Below, piece by piece: positions 20,001 to 31,912 of a stretch of DNA of 31,921 nt. The position numbers were made by a program, and so were the translations under genes. The DNA is from Pholiota molesta (lineage: Eukaryota > Basidiomycota > Agaricomycetes > Agaricales > Strophariaceae), in NCBI GenBank assembly GCA_014925825.1, contig JACGCK010000372.1:1-31921 (forward strand), written 5' to 3'. The notes under the pieces were generated by a model. The model saw nothing but the letters and a program-made list of their open reading frames with translations, ran no database searches and was not told where the DNA came from. Numbering within the stretch: the first letter of the stretch is position 1; the number at the start of each line of letters is the position of its first letter.

Positions 20001-21265
20001 GTTCATAGATATGTCCACCGGGATGATTGTCATCTGGCACGAGAGGGAAAGTCCAGCGGGATAGAATATCCTTACTATAAGAAACACAATTAGCATCGTC
20101 ATAGCATAGTTTCATTTTGCATGGAACACTATAGCACCTTATGGACTCGTAGCTGCGTGTATCCTGTACGCGTGCGGCGTAGCCGTCCTCTGCGACATAA
20201 CAGTAGATATTTTTCATCAGGATATCGGATGTAAGAATTCCATGCACGAAATCCCGGCGGATATCAAGGTAATCAAAGTTGTCCTGAAATAGCGAGGGCA
20301 CCTATCCATCCGAAACATAAAGAAAAAGACAAAACATCAGAACCACACTACCAGAAGGATCGGAGCGGGCTGGGGCGAACCTCGACAGAGCAGACATCAA
20401 TTGAGCAGTCAAGGAGGTCGTTTCGGATGTCGACTTCGCGGTGGGCGGCGAGGATCTCGCGCGGAATGTTGATGCCCTTTGTTCGCGGGTACCCTTGCAC
20501 ATGTTCGTAGTGCAGACATTCATTTGTCTCTGGATCAAGCACGAACACCGCTGATTCGCCCTTGGCTCTATAAAAAAAACCATTAACACAAAACTACAAA
20601 CAGCCAAAGGCGAAGAAGTTTACCCACCTCGTCCGATGTCGCTCCCCACTCTCCTTCACCACCATCGTCATAATTGCGTCCTTATTCGTCCGCCGGCGCT
20701 CCTTGTGCACGCGCACGACCTCGTCGATGCGGATGTTGCTCACCAGATCGCCCATGACCAGCACAAAGTCGGACGTGACGAGCCCGCGCGTGTACATGTC
20801 GCGCATCGCGTCCCCGGGCGAGAACGTCTCCTTCGCGGTCATGATCGGCACTATCTTCATGCCTGAGCCCGGCTTGGACCATTTCGAGTCTCTGGAGGTG
20901 GGGCGATCAGCGTTCGGGATTAAGATGGAGGCGAGGTGAGCAGGGCTTACTTGATCGCATTCTTCACGAGCTCGGCGTGGGATCTGCACACGACGAAGAC
21001 CTCCTGCACGCCAGCGAGGGCAAGGCTCTCAAACGTCCAGTCCAACAAGGGTGCATTGCAGATGGGGAGCAAACACTGTGATATAGATTGCGGAATCGGT
21101 CTATGATCTGGACGACCGAAGAAAGATCTCTGCGCTTACACGAGGTTTTCGTGCTGTGAGCGGCCTGAATCGTTTGTTAAAGCTGTCGGCGAGGATGACA
21201 GCCTGGAGGACCTCCTCCTCGTCTATTAGTTTTTCTTTACCAGAACTTCCCGATTTTGCGGCCAT
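17009..21265 (-). CDS. eIF2B epsilon subunit with long repetitive C-terminal extension
   Basis: Catalytic subunit of the guanine nucleotide exchange factor for eIF2. Exons: 21265-21140, 21075-20951, 20891-20628, 20567-20381, 20301-20138, 20074-19949, 19768-19401, 19340-19220, 19182-18666, 18421-17009 (3411 nt, 1136 residues). Residues 1 to about 300 are the nucleotidyltransferase-like domain (VLQAVILADSFNKRFRPLT, CLLPICNAPLLDWTFESL). Left-handed beta-helix hexapeptides start near 331. An acidic linker follows, then the C-terminal W2 (eIF5C) domain from about 560 to 745 (MASNVPLARVKEAVVAAVVERIPL ... LRKCWMIGTHMIQQFD). Yeast Gcd6 is about 712 residues and ends here. This protein continues for about 390 residues with five Ala-rich repeats and acidic Ser/Glu stretches. 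The intron 19183-19219 (37 nt, donor gttcat) is the least certain junction; two other introns are long (180 and 244 nt). Confidence 0.9.
17440..18105 (-). repeat. Five in-frame 123-141 bp coding repeats
   Basis: Units start at a conserved HGIAMGL segment; the marker (c)atagcgat(a/g)cc on the plus strand falls at about 17511, 17634, 17763, 17886 and 18027. Each unit encodes GKxHGIAMGLRxVAAVAV, an Ala/Gly run (SAAPGAAAAG), then a Ser/Asp/Glu run. The three middle units are most alike; the first and last have drifted. Confidence 0.9.
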
Positions 21266-21742
21266 AGATAATGAGAAAAGGTAGAATCAATAGAATTTTG
21301 GAAATGAGGATGATCGGTATTATGATGGCTTGTGAGTCACATTCTCAATTAGGTGATGGCAGGTGTTCAGACATCAACATATTCAACAAAGCATGGACCT
21401 TCGATTGACACACCAGTATTTAAGAAAACCAATGTATTACAGGCACCTAAATGATGAGAGCACGATCCAATGAAAGCACTATGGGGTATTGGGTGAGGGA
21501 ATGGACCGAGTATTAGGTATAAAAGTCGGAATGTGGCTAGTCGTAACATCATAAAAAGAGAGAAAGCAAACGGGCCCATCCTAGCGTATCATAGGCGAAA
21601 TGCTAACGGTATGAATCCAAGGGATATATGGAATGTGAGTATTGACCAAGAATGAAGAGAAATGGGAATAAATGGGCTCGTCAAGGTCGTTCAAGGGTGT
21701 AGGAGTCGTGCCAACGAAGAAATGAACCAAAAGTGGAGCTGT
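21266..21742. other. Intergenic region, eIF2B epsilon promoter side
   Basis: This holds the promoter of the eIF2B epsilon gene and the 3' untranslated region of the Ala-rich gene, both on the minus strand. No gene seen. Confidence 0.45.
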
Positions 21743-22880
21743 TTAAGCTGCTGCGGCAACAACGGGGGCAGCAGCAGGGGCAGCCTCAACAGGCTCCTCA
21801 ACGGTTGGCTCAGGAGCAGCAGCGGCCTCGGTCGCTGGGTTCTCGAGAGGAGCAACAGGAGTGGGCTCGTCAATCACGGGAGGGTTCTCGTTGATCTTGG
21901 CAGGGGCGGCAACCTCAGCCTTGGGCTTCGACTTGAAGAAGTCGCCAACACGGGCAGACAGACGGCGACCAACTTTAATGGCCTTGCTGTCTGCCTTCTT
22001 CTCGTCCTTCTTCTCCTCTTTCTTCTCCTCCTTCTGACAAGACACTTGAGTATATGACCAAAATGAGATAGTAGAAAAATACACACCTTGTCCTCCTCCT
22101 TCACCTCTTCAGCAGCGGGGGCGGCCTCAGCGGCAGGAGCAGTCTCACTGAGAAATGAACATGAGACGATTAAAATAAGTGAGTGACAACTTGCACTCAC
22201 GTCTCCTTGACGGCTTCGGGGGCGGCAACCTCCTCCTTGGGCGCCTCCTCAGCAGCGGGAGCCTCTGCGGCAGCAGTAGGCTCCTCCTTGGCAGGCTCCT
22301 CGGCAGCAGGAGCAGCAGCCTGCGAATGGAAACAGGGTGAGTTTTTCCGTCGTCGAGAAGAACTAAAAATAGAATAGACTAACCTCGGCTTCTTCCTTCT
22401 TCTTCTCCTTCTTGGGGCTCTTGGGAGCCTTGACCTTTTTCTCTGACTTTTTACCGTCCTTGAAGGGGGCGAGGAGCTTGGCAAGCAAGCCAGGGCTCTT
22501 GGGCCTCTCCTCCTTCTTGGCTTCGGGTTCAACCTGTAGCAACAGATGAGCTGGCTGGGAATAAAGGGGCTATTGATGGTTGTTACGTACGGGCTTAGCG
22601 TCTTCCTTTACGGCTTCCTCAGCGGCAGGGGCGTCGGTAGCGGGCTCAGCAGCGGCGGGGGTGGCCTCGGCCTCAGCGGCAGGGGCAGCCTCGACCTTGT
22701 TGAGAAAGGAAATTTTAGGAAGGGCGAAGAAGGAAGAGCGTGGTGGACGCACGGGAGCAGCAGCAGCGGGCTCCTCGACCTTGGGGCCTCAACCTCGGCG
22801 GCGGGGGCAGGGGTAGCCTCGACGGGCGCGACCTCCTCAACGGGGACAACGGGGGCAGCGGTGGCTTCGGGGGCAGACAT
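21743..22880 (-). CDS. Ala/Glu/Lys/Pro-rich protein of unknown function
   Basis: Frame-clean model: exons 22880-22794, 22695-22591, 22533-22384, 22319-22201, 22147-22087, 22033-21743 (813 nt, 270 residues). It is low complexity almost throughout: Ala/Pro/Glu stretches alternate with Lys/Glu runs (KKEEKKEEKKDEKK). Two short amphipathic islands stand out, SPGLLAKLLAPFK and GRRLSARVGDFFK, which could bind membrane or a partner. No signal peptide. Small exons, strong codon bias toward GCC/GAG, and a possible 37-nt intron in the 5' leader (22959-22923) suggest a well expressed gene; this is inference. An alternative first exon reaching to 22753 uses a better donor but needs one extra base near 22783-22786. 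I do not recognise a family. Confidence 0.78.
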
Positions 22881-23990
22881 TATTGCAGAACGCGACGTGA
22901 GCTGGACGCGCGAGGGGGTGAGCTGAGGGGCAGGGAGATATGAAAGGAAATAACATACGTTGAAAGGAATTAAGAGAGAGAGAAAGTTGCGTGCTACGCA
23001 GACTATGGGCCCAGAAGGGAGCTGAGAGAAATTAGGAAGGAAGGGATAGAGAGCTACTCCAATTTGGATGCCGCTTCTTTTTATTTGGTTCAATCTGTTT
23101 GCTTCTTGTTTGGCCCTCAGCCCTATTGCGCCAGGGTCGTCGCCAGGTCCCGTTCCATCCCTACCTTTTGATGTCCGTCCGGTCCCCTAAATACAATACG
23201 TGTCGTCTCTCGCTCGCCTTGTCGTTGCCAGCAGTGTCCAGAGCCCACCAGCAGCCAACCGCTGTGCACAGCGACCCCCTGAAGCCTTGAACATGCTTAT
23301 CACTCGATATGGACATCTTTTTATTTATATTCAGCAACCGAGATCACGTCACAAAGAAGCCTATAAGTTGCTCAGTGTTCTTCCGTCTCCTGTGACAGTG
23401 TCTGCCCTCCTATGCATCCTCTGGGAGCAGCGCAGAGAAGCGTTTGGCCAGGATCATCACACAGAACCTGATTTCCTGCAGATCCGAGGCAAAGCCTACA
23501 TAGTGTACCAACCTTGCCATCCATTATATGAACCCACAGCGCCGTTTCAACGCACTCACACGCCAGTCTTCTAATCCCCCGTTCTTTTTAGGCTCTATTC
23601 CGCTCAAAAGAAAAATGCAACTTGCACAAAGCGCAGAAAATTTCGTCCGGATGTTTTCCTATGTTTTGCAAATGTTTTCACCCCATTTCAAATAGCGTCC
23701 GTGCCCATCAGGTCGTCGTGACTCGTCTGCATGCGTCTTCCCGCTTCCCCTATAGGCGCGTTAGCGCCCATCTTGGCATTCCGCCCGGCCATCTGATGGC
23801 TGCGGCGACGCCCCGTCCGCTCTCTGCGTCATTGTTCAACAACGCGTCAGGACACAATAGCCTGCTTGCATCACAATGGAGCGAGCCTACCGACACGAGG
23901 CCCTTTGTATAAGTATATTAATGCTGTCCTCGCTGCGGTCAAGCTCTACCTTTTTCTCTCCCCGTCTCACGGCTGCGCCTACGATTCATC
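22881..23990. other. Divergent intergenic region
   Basis: About 1.1 kb between divergent genes. Near the left edge is the leader of the Ala-rich gene; near the right is a TATA-like stretch (tataagtatatta, about 23908-23920), about 70 nt before the PalI start. The open frames inside have no recognisable protein features. Confidence 0.45.
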
Positions 23991-25057
23991 ATGTTCGCTG
24001 CTATCGCGCCTATCCTTGCGTTTGTCGCCTTCTTGCTACTGCTTTTGGTATCCCTATCGGTGCCAATTATAAAATCCATATATCTCTTCCGCCTCTCCGC
24101 AAACATCAGCTCCAGTGTCTTTAGAAGCAGTGCGAGTGAGTCGGCCAACTTCGGCGTCTGGGGCTATTGTCTCTCGGGTATAAAGGCCAGGTATGCACTT
24201 ATCAGCCTGCCGCGTCATCCCATGTCCGTCGCAGTCACTTTCTAATGTCGTCCTTGCTGTCACTAGCGTCGTTGGCATCAGCAAAAGCACTGCAGCCCAG
24301 TGCTCCAGACCACATCTAGGGTATACCATCGACAGCACCGTAGCCGATGCATTGTATGTCTCTTGCGTCTGTCTTGCGTGATTGATCTTGTGCTCATGGA
24401 GCTCTTGATCTATTTAGAAATGCCCAAAAGCTGGAGAACATCATATCTCGTACCACGACAGCTGCCCTCGTGCTCCACCCCATTGGTATGTCTTTGGCCT
24501 GCTACTACCTCAGTCACCTATAACCCAACTATAACCGTGCATTCCTAACCTTTTCAAATTATGACCCACAGTTGCAGCATTCGCCTTCGTAACTCTATTG
24601 ATATCACTCTTCATCCTCCGGCGCGGATCAAATGGCACTTCCAGGCTCCCATCCCTCTTCACCACGGGCATAGGAAGTCTCACTGCTTTCCTTACAACCG
24701 TGGTATTCTTGATCGATGTTATTCTTGTTGCCGTCGCTCGCCACCGTGTGTCTAACGCTACAGACGGCGACATCACTCTTGCATGGGGCAATGCCGTGCG
24801 TATTTTTTTTTTTGTTTCGGGAGCTTTCCGCTATCTTATTGTGCACTCTCACCAACCTTATCCACTATAGGTATGGATGGTGCTGGGTGCGGCTATCGCG
24901 CTCTGGCTCTCCACAATCGGAGCATGCGCTGGCGTCTTTGCATGTGGCAAAAATAGGAACCGGTATGTAGTGCGCACAAGCGCGCATTCCCTTCCATTGC
25001 GTTCTAGAATTACCGCTTATTATTGTTTTTCCTGGCAGAAAAACGTCCACCTATTGA
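23991..25057 (+). CDS. PalI/Rim9-SUR7 family membrane protein
   Basis: Exons: 23991-24190, 24267-24353, 24418-24485, 24572-24795, 24871-24962, 25039-25057 (690 nt, 229 residues). There are four membrane segments: one at the N-terminus (AAIAPILAFVAFLLLLLVSLSVP), then FAFVTLLISLFIL, SLTAFLTTVVFLIDVILVAVA and VLGAAIALWLSTIGACAGVFAC. The first extracellular loop has FGVWGYC, the family hallmark (WGYC). The protein ends soon after the last segment (NRNRKTSTY), so it lacks the long cytoplasmic tail of ascomycete PalI. The family acts at the plasma membrane in ambient-pH signalling (PalI/Rim9) or eisosome and cell-wall organisation (Sur7); which role applies cannot be told from sequence. Confidence 0.88.
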
Positions 25058-26340
25058 TTTCACGAAACATCTTCACATCTTCCCAACATCGTGACATATC
25101 GCCACGAGTTACGAATAAACGACCACTTGACACGGACCTGGAATGACGATATTTGACCCATGTCCTGCCTGTATCCTTACATTTGCTACCTTCATCTCGC
25201 TGTATTACCGACCCGTTGATTTGACATTTGTACTACACCCTCTCACTTTATCAGGGCCGTCCAATACCATCTTCTACTAGTAATATTATACCTGAATGCT
25301 AATATCGCCTAATAATATTCGCACTAACGTCACACGCGAGATGGTCTATCACATACTAATCACTCTATCAAACAATTATTATTGCGCAAAGCTATCGATC
25401 AATACGTCAATGCCAATGCCTTTGCTTCTTCTCGATATCGAACAGACGTACAGAGCAAAGAAGCATGGGTGCACGGAGTGCGGTCACCCATGCTCGACAT
25501 GGCACTTTTGTTACTAGGCCGGATATGCGTATGTAGTTCCTATCATTCGGAAATGCACGAGTTTATATTTAAAATGGTCTTCATTGGCAGATACATGTGT
25601 ATTTTGCTCAGGTATTGGTATGCAAGTACGTACTTGTATATGTCTTGAGGTGCAATGAGTCTGACGATCATCGATACTCAATGTATAGCACAACCTGTTC
25701 AGCATTCAAACAGTGTCTTTACGGCGTGTTTTTTGCTGTAAAGGTGGGGCCATGCTGACTGACTGATCTGAGAACATCAAAGACGCGCGACGCGTCTGAT
25801 TATTGATATACGCGCTGATATGTTAGCAAGGAAATTTCACGATCTCTGATCGGAAGTGCGTCTGTCTGATTATTCACCAATTTTCGCAATGCAGCACACC
25901 CTTGGCACCCACATGTGTATTGTACATCAAGATTCCAGAGGCCACGCCCAAAGAATCTCAAAGAATGCGACAATCAGGACGCCACCGACTAGACCTTGAC
26001 TAGGCCCTTTTGATTGGAATGGCACAACCTCCGTCCTCGGCATTTAGGCGAAAGCGTTCATAATATCTGGTTCTGTGTTGCACCTCAGATAAATTACTCC
26101 TGAACTTTGAACCATAGTTGTTTCTGTCCTATCAAGTGTTGATGAACTACGCGACGTTTCTTTGGCACTGACTGATGATGATGATCGTCTGGAACATAGC
26201 AAGCAAGCTTTCCTGATATGCTGATAGAATGTATATAAGCCACTCATGTTACAATAGGATATCAGAGTAGTATAAATGACGGCATTGCACGCAATGGATG
26301 GCTCACGCACGGCTCCTAAATGCACATACCATCGCGATAC
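25058..26340. other. Convergent intergenic region
   Basis: About 1.3 kb between the PalI gene (plus) and the Nop2 gene (minus), both ending here. It contains 3' untranslated sequence and AT-rich DNA. The longest open frames (up to 93 codons, for example 26044-26325 minus) show no domain. A short inverted repeat (catgggtg/cacccatg) lies near 25466-25494. Confidence 0.45.
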
Positions 26341-28820
26341 CTATGCTTTTGTCTCGACCGATTTCGCCGCCGCGGGTTTTGACCGAGGGGGAGGGCGGAG
26401 GCCCTTGGCTTTCATGCGTTTTCGTTTGGCCTCTATAAAATCCAGAACGTCAAATTTATCAGTAAACCACACTCCCGCATAAACGCCCGCAAACGGGAAA
26501 ACGCGACATACCCTCAAGATAAGGCCTGTCTTCCTCTGCATCGAAGCCCTTGAAGTCCGACACCGGCACAATGTCCGTCTTGAACTCGTCGTCCACGAGC
26601 ACAGGCTCGTCTGCCTCCTTTGCCGACTCGCCGGCAGCCGCCTTCGAGCGTTTCTCCACGCGGAATTTGGCGACGAAGAACCCGTCCATGTTGTGCACGT
26701 GTGGGTAGAATCGGCGCGTCAGGCTGACGCTCGGGTGGAAGGTCTTGCCTCGGTAGCTGGTGAAGCCCTCCACGCCGAACTCGAGGCCCGTGCTGATGAG
26801 CTTGACGTTGGGGCGCTTTCGGAGCGCGTAATCCACGACGGCCTCGTTTTCGTCGACTGTGACAGAACAAGTGGAGTAAACGAGGTATCCTCCTGTCTTC
26901 GATTCGGGGGTAACGCTGTCAATGGCACAGAGGATTAGTTGTTTTTGTAGATGAGATAGGAGGGTGAAGTCGCGATCGGACTAAATATTGATATATATAA
27001 GCTTCATTCCGTACAATTCGATATACAGAAACTTACTTTGTTAACTTTGACACTGGCATCTTTGCTGATGACACCAGTACCACTGCAAGGCGCATCCAAC
27101 AAAACACGGTCAAATCCACCCATGACTTTAGGGAATTCTCTGCCGTCATAGTTGCAAACCACCACGTTCTTGCACCCCAGGCGATGCACGTTCGCGGTTA
27201 GACTCTTTGTCCGCGTCTTGTTCATATCGTTGGCGAAGACAATACCAGTATTTTGCATGAGGGCCGCCATATGAGTCGTTTTACCACCCGGCGCAGAAGC
27301 CATGTCCAGGACACGTTCATTGGGCTGGGGAGAAAGGGCAATGACAGGGAGGAAAGAGGAAGCAGCTTGGAGCATATAATGGCCAGCCAGATATTCCGGG
27401 GTGGCACCAATGGGTACAGCACTCTCGAACACTTGAAGGCCGACGTTGGTCCATTTACCAATGGGCTCCAAGTTCACACCTCGGTTGACGAGTGACTGGG
27501 CAAGATCTCGTCGCCGTGTTCGCAGAGTATTTGTCCTGATTGTTACTGGTCTGGGAACTTCGTTGGCTTCGAAGAATTCAATAGCCTGCAAATAAATTAG
27601 TATCTTACGACGAGAAAATTTCGATGCGTAGACTGACTTCATTGACAGGGAAAAGCTGGAATAATTTCTCAGCAAGGAACTCGTTATATCCATAATAGCT
27701 AGCAATATCCGCGACAAGTTGGTCAGTATATTCTGACCGAGACCTGTGATTGAGTACGCGTGATCAATACGGGTTGAGAATACGAATTGAAGAGAAATAG
27801 CTTACCGCCCCTTCTCAGCCCGCTTGTTGAATTTGGAAAGCACCTTTACGCATTCCCTCATTCGCCTTTGGACAAGATGAACATCAGGGCCTCCAGCAGC
27901 TTTTTCCTGCTCTCGTTCAGCGGCTGTAGGCAGATGGAAAGGCTCTGCATCAATGTTCCCCTCGGCGTCCTCCTCTCCATCCATGTCAACATCGTCGTCG
28001 CTGTCGGAAGCCTGAGCGCCGGCTTGCGCTTCCTCGAGATCAAGTTCGGCTTCAGCAGCGGCGCGAGCCTCCAATTTGCGCGATCGCTCAGCCATGTTTT
28101 TCATCGTAACAGGTCCTTCATCGTCGTCTTCTTCATCACTATCGCTGGAGGAAGCATCTGATTGTGTCGGAATAATTTTAGTGGGGCGCTCAGCCTGCTT
28201 TGATTTCTTCGACTTGGTTTGTACAGGCACAGGTTCATCCTCTTCGTCAGAGTCAAAGTCAAACTCTACCGCAGGTCCTCGCAGAGGTTCATCACTATAC
28301 AATGTATCGTTTTAGTAATTGATTCATGTGATACAGTAGGAGGCGTACTCGTCTTCGTCCATCTCAACGTCGTCAAGGCCGCCTTCGAAAGCGTCCAAAT
28401 TCGAGTGTTCATCGTCGTCGTCGTCGTCATCTTCATCGCTATTTTCGAATAATGATCTATGGGCGATAATAGAATATTAATTTTCAGCTGGCTCAGGTGG
28501 TGAAAAACGTACTTCGAAGCTTTTGCTGGAGAAGAGTCCTCGACGTCTTCCCAGCCCTCTGATCCAACGTCCTCTTCCTCTACAACGGCAGGTTTTTTAT
28601 TTTTACCCAGAGATTTAGTTGGGTTATGGATCGACGGAGCCTTCCCCTTCCCCTTTCCGTTGAGATCCTTGACCTTCTTTGTCGGCCTAGGGCTTGGCTT
28701 TCCATGAGATTCGTCGTCAGCTTCTGCTTTACGCTTTCCGAGCTGCTTTTTTGATTTCCATTCCGGTTTGGGGTCGATTGATTCAGGCGGGGCCTGTTTA
28801 TTCTTCGCGCGGCGACCCAT
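26341..28820 (-). CDS. NOP2: Nop2-like 25S rRNA (cytosine-C5)-methyltransferase
   Basis: Nucleolar m5C methyltransferase of the large-subunit rRNA (NSUN1/Nop2). Exons: 28820-28513, 28456-28349, 28294-27806, 27743-27638, 27585-27037, 26980-26512, 26432-26341 (2121 nt, 706 residues). The N-terminal 270 residues are basic then strongly acidic (Asp/Glu/Ser runs), as in Nop2. The methyltransferase domain has EVPRPVTIRTNTL, the SAM motif DMASAPGGKTTH (about 431), the DAPCSGTG Cys (about 504) and the STCSV catalytic Cys (about 558). HNMDGFFVAKF follows. The C-terminus is Lys/Arg/Pro-rich. Yeast Nop2 modifies C2870 of 25S rRNA and is needed for 60S assembly; the same role is inferred. It shares a 210-bp divergent promoter with the plus-strand gene at 29031. 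Confidence 0.95.
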
Positions 28821-29030
28821 GGTATAGTTTGAGAGAGTCTGGGGATAGTTGAATAGATAACTTCGCTCTGATAATGGACCCCTTGTGTTTGAAAAAAATC
28901 GGCAAGTATCATTGCAGCACGTGGAAATATTAGGAATCCAATGCTAAGTCAAACAAAGCCCCTAATTTTGCTCAATATCGCGTTGCTCTGCTTTGCCCCA
29001 TCTAGTCTTTAGTCTGCATGCCCTTCTTCC
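28821..29030. promoter_or_regulatory. Short divergent promoter
   Basis: 210 bp separate the Nop2 start (minus) and the membrane-protein start (plus at 29031). No TATA box of consensus form is obvious. Confidence 0.45.
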
Positions 29031-31181
29031 ATGGCGTCCAGCCCTCCTCCAAAATCCACTGAACTGAGAAATCAATCCCAAGACATTTTTCACCGCTTGG
29101 TGAAGAGCGTTAGCGGCCGAAATGAATCGATCACTAGCTCTCCTACTCTAGTAGAGCAATCCTCACCAGAACTGCTCACAGAGTCTTCAGATGAATTCCT
29201 AGAGTCATCTTCATCCGGCACAGCTCTACAGAGAGCGTCTAGTTCGACTTCCTCACAAACAAAGCTGAAGAGGCGAAGGAAGATTGCAGATAGACTAAAG
29301 AAACTGGGCCAAGACCTAGGCAACTTGAAGTTCAAACAGAACCTGGATGATAGCAAATCTGTCCCTGCTTCGCCGAGAGTTACACTGGGCGAACTTCAAT
29401 CTCCTGTATCAAGCACCTCTACTAGCGGCCCTTCTGACAGTTTAACACCTCATGGAGACCACGCGAAATTACTCAGCATGGTTGCAGAAGTTGAGGAACC
29501 CGCAGTGCCAGACATTCCCCCGGATTTACCAGTCACCTCGACTTCCAGTGCTGCCGATCCCTCTGAGGCAACTTCACTCGCTCACCGCATTCAGGCTCTA
29601 ATCGACTCTCTGCCCTTTCCAAATACTAACTCCGACAAAAAGATACCCATTCCCAAGAATCCCAAACTACCTGCCAGCGGCCCTGATGGTCGTCCTATCC
29701 CTCCTCCAGACTCGTCTCCAATCAAAGACTCAAAATTACTTAGTTGGTTGTCTAGTCCATCTGTCATGAATGGTTCCACCCTCAAAGGCAAACCTAGTAT
29801 ATGGAGCATTCTGGATGGATTTAACCCTCATGGGTATCCGCCCAGTGAGGGCGAATCATCTATTCCACGTCACAGCGAAGACCAAGTTCCCAATGGTGAC
29901 AACAATGGGGATAGAGATACTATTTTTTCAGATAACTCAAGCGTCATGATTTATTCTCCGCTCATACCGACGAATGAAGATTTGGTCGAGTTAGCAGAGC
30001 TCGTCCCTGTCAGTGTTGAAGAGACACCTGAACCGCAAACGGAGTCACCTATAGCAGGGACTTCATGGACGACTGTGTGGCCGCTTTCTCTATGGTATAA
30101 CGAGTCGCCTTCTGGGGACAAGAGCCCGGTTACAGCTACCGGACGTCTATCAGGAGAAACTGTTATATCTCCGCATCGCACCAGTATAGACAGTGCTGGC
30201 CATGTTGTCAGGACTCAAACGGTGCGGGCTTGGGTCCCTTCAAACACGAAACTGTCTCTGCAAGCAATGTGGTGGGGTTATCGGCTGTGCGATTCGAAAT
30301 ACATTCATACGTTCACCTACTAATCAATATTTTTAACAGATATCTTCCTCCTCCTATACTTGCAATTCTGAGTGACAAAACTTTAGAGGCGACGAAACGC
30401 GCTGCTATGATTACAGCCGCTCTTACGTGGTTCTTCAATAATCTGCCAGTTACTACACTGCCTGGACCTGTTCAACCTGCGGCACTGTTGCTCCAACGAT
30501 TGGTACCTTTTTAGGATACATCGGTACTTTCATCTCTTGGAGCTGGAGTACAATCAAAAGCTACGATATAGGTGCGTTTATATTTTTCAGTAGGCTATTC
30601 GTTACACGTACTCAATTTTTGATGCTAGGCTACGGTGTAATCCTAACTGCGACTTGGCTCCTTCCCATCGCACTGATACCAGGAACATGGCATGAGAATG
30701 ACTTTCCAACATCGCCTTCACAAGCACCTCATGCCCTCTTCCACCGACTTCTCCCCTTCCATCTGGCAGCCCGTCATTACCCTCCACGTCATCACCATCA
30801 AGCCCTACACCCACGTCTCCTTCCCTTCCAACAACCACACCAGGAAGTCCTAACCTTTCCGATTTTACGTCGCCTGGATCACAATCTACTCCTCTATCTC
30901 TGACTGCGCCATCTAATGTTGTTGCTCCATACTACGCGCGCATTGTCGTCGATATCCCTGTGCCTCACACACCTCCAGAGCCAACTCCCATCCCTCCAAT
31001 TCCTATGCCACAGGAGGTGCCCCTAGGTTCACCTCTTATGGCGCAGCTCTTGAATGGGCCTGTAATTTCAACTGTACCACTTCCTGATGAAGACGCGCCG
31101 GCACCGCATATGGTGAAGGCAAAGAAAGATAGAAGAAGCAAGGCTAAAGCTTTGTTCACGCGAAGCTCCAAGTCAAGATGA
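29031..31181 (+). CDS. Ser/Pro-rich membrane protein, two apparent frameshifts
   Basis: Proposed exons: 29031-30286, 30340-30571, 30629-31181. These sum to 2041 nt, two short of a multiple of three, matching two apparent missing bases; the intended product would be about 680 residues. Residues 1-400 are Ser/Pro/Thr-rich and probably disordered, with a basic patch (KLKRRRKIADRLKKLG). The C-terminal third has hydrophobic segments (AAMITAALTWFFNNLPV, IGTFLGYIGTFISWSW, GVILTATWLLPIALIPGTW), then a Pro/Ser/Thr-rich region and a basic tail (KKDRRSKAKALFTRSSKSR). The first shift lies between about 30450 and 30500, the second between about 30695 and 30760. I recognise no named family. It could be a recent pseudogene, but codons remain clean on both sides, so assembly errors are as likely. 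Confidence 0.7.
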
Positions 31182-31399
31182 GGTCGAACGGCGGACCATC
31201 TTCTATTGTGCTCTTTTTCTTTTTACGAACTTCGATGACGATACGACATATCTAGATTCCAACTAAATCTTTACGACATTTACGATTCAAATAAGGGTTG
31301 GTGTTCCTCATGTACTATTACTTATGTTCAACTAAGTATACCCAGTAAAATTTTGTATTTCTACAACTTCGCAACAAAAAGATTGCCCAACTAATTCAA

Positions 31400-31912
31400 T
31401 TAACCCAGCCTTAACCCGAGAGCAAATCCAGCAATGAACGATGCCCTAGGCTGGAAATCGGCCGTCAAGAAATCAACCAGCCAATTCCACAATGAAATGA
31501 CATTTGGTGGCCGAGATTCGCCCGTCAGGGGGTCCTTGCTATGAACAGGTTCTCGAACCTGTTCGACATCCTTCCCCAATCTACGCGGACCACAGATGTG
31601 GAGCGAAGGTACTTGTAAGAAGAGTTAAGATTTCAGTCAATGCAATTCTCGGGCGGAACACGATGATATTAGATGTACCTGTAAGAGCACGAAGATACCC
31701 CCGAGGAACCAAGCGACTGCTTTAGCACCTTTCTTAACGAAGACCCCAGCACATATGCCCGCGACAGTTCCGAATCCTAACTCATATAGCGATACAGATG
31801 ATGTAGGGGGTGGTCCGCGGTCCTCTGGATAGACAAATGGAGGAGTTTTTGACCGTTTGAGGTCTGGTTCTAATGAAAGTTGCATCTTCAACTTTCTTTG
31901 AATTGGCAGCAT
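31400..31912 (-). CDS. FUN14-family membrane protein, possible 5' partial, one frameshift
   Basis: Exons: 31912-31679 (78 codons, phase 0) and 31611-31400 (212 nt, one short). Landmarks are LGFGTVAGICAGVFVKKGAKAVAWFLGGIFVLLQ (first membrane hairpin with Gly packing motifs), YLRSTSVVRVDWGRMSNRFENLF, then, in the next frame, LVDFLTADFQPRASFIAGFALGLRLG at the C-terminus, all typical of FUN14/FUNDC proteins of the outer mitochondrial membrane. The frame changes at a run of five G on the plus strand (31528-31532); a sixth would restore one continuous frame. The ATG at 31912 is 9 bases from the window edge, so an upstream exon may exist. Confidence 0.82.

Noticed and set aside
23200..23912. Several open frames of 90-124 codons upstream of the PalI gene
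   Set aside because: No recognisable features and no consistent splicing partners; treated as promoter/intergenic DNA.
26044..26325. 93-codon minus-strand open frame downstream of Nop2
   Set aside because: No domain, no introns, no good start context, and located in a convergent 3' region; likely chance.
31543..31564. Near-perfect 22-nt palindrome (10-bp arms, gaacaggttc/gaacctgttc)
   Set aside because: It lies inside the FUN14-like coding exon and its codons fit the protein, so it is most likely coincidental.
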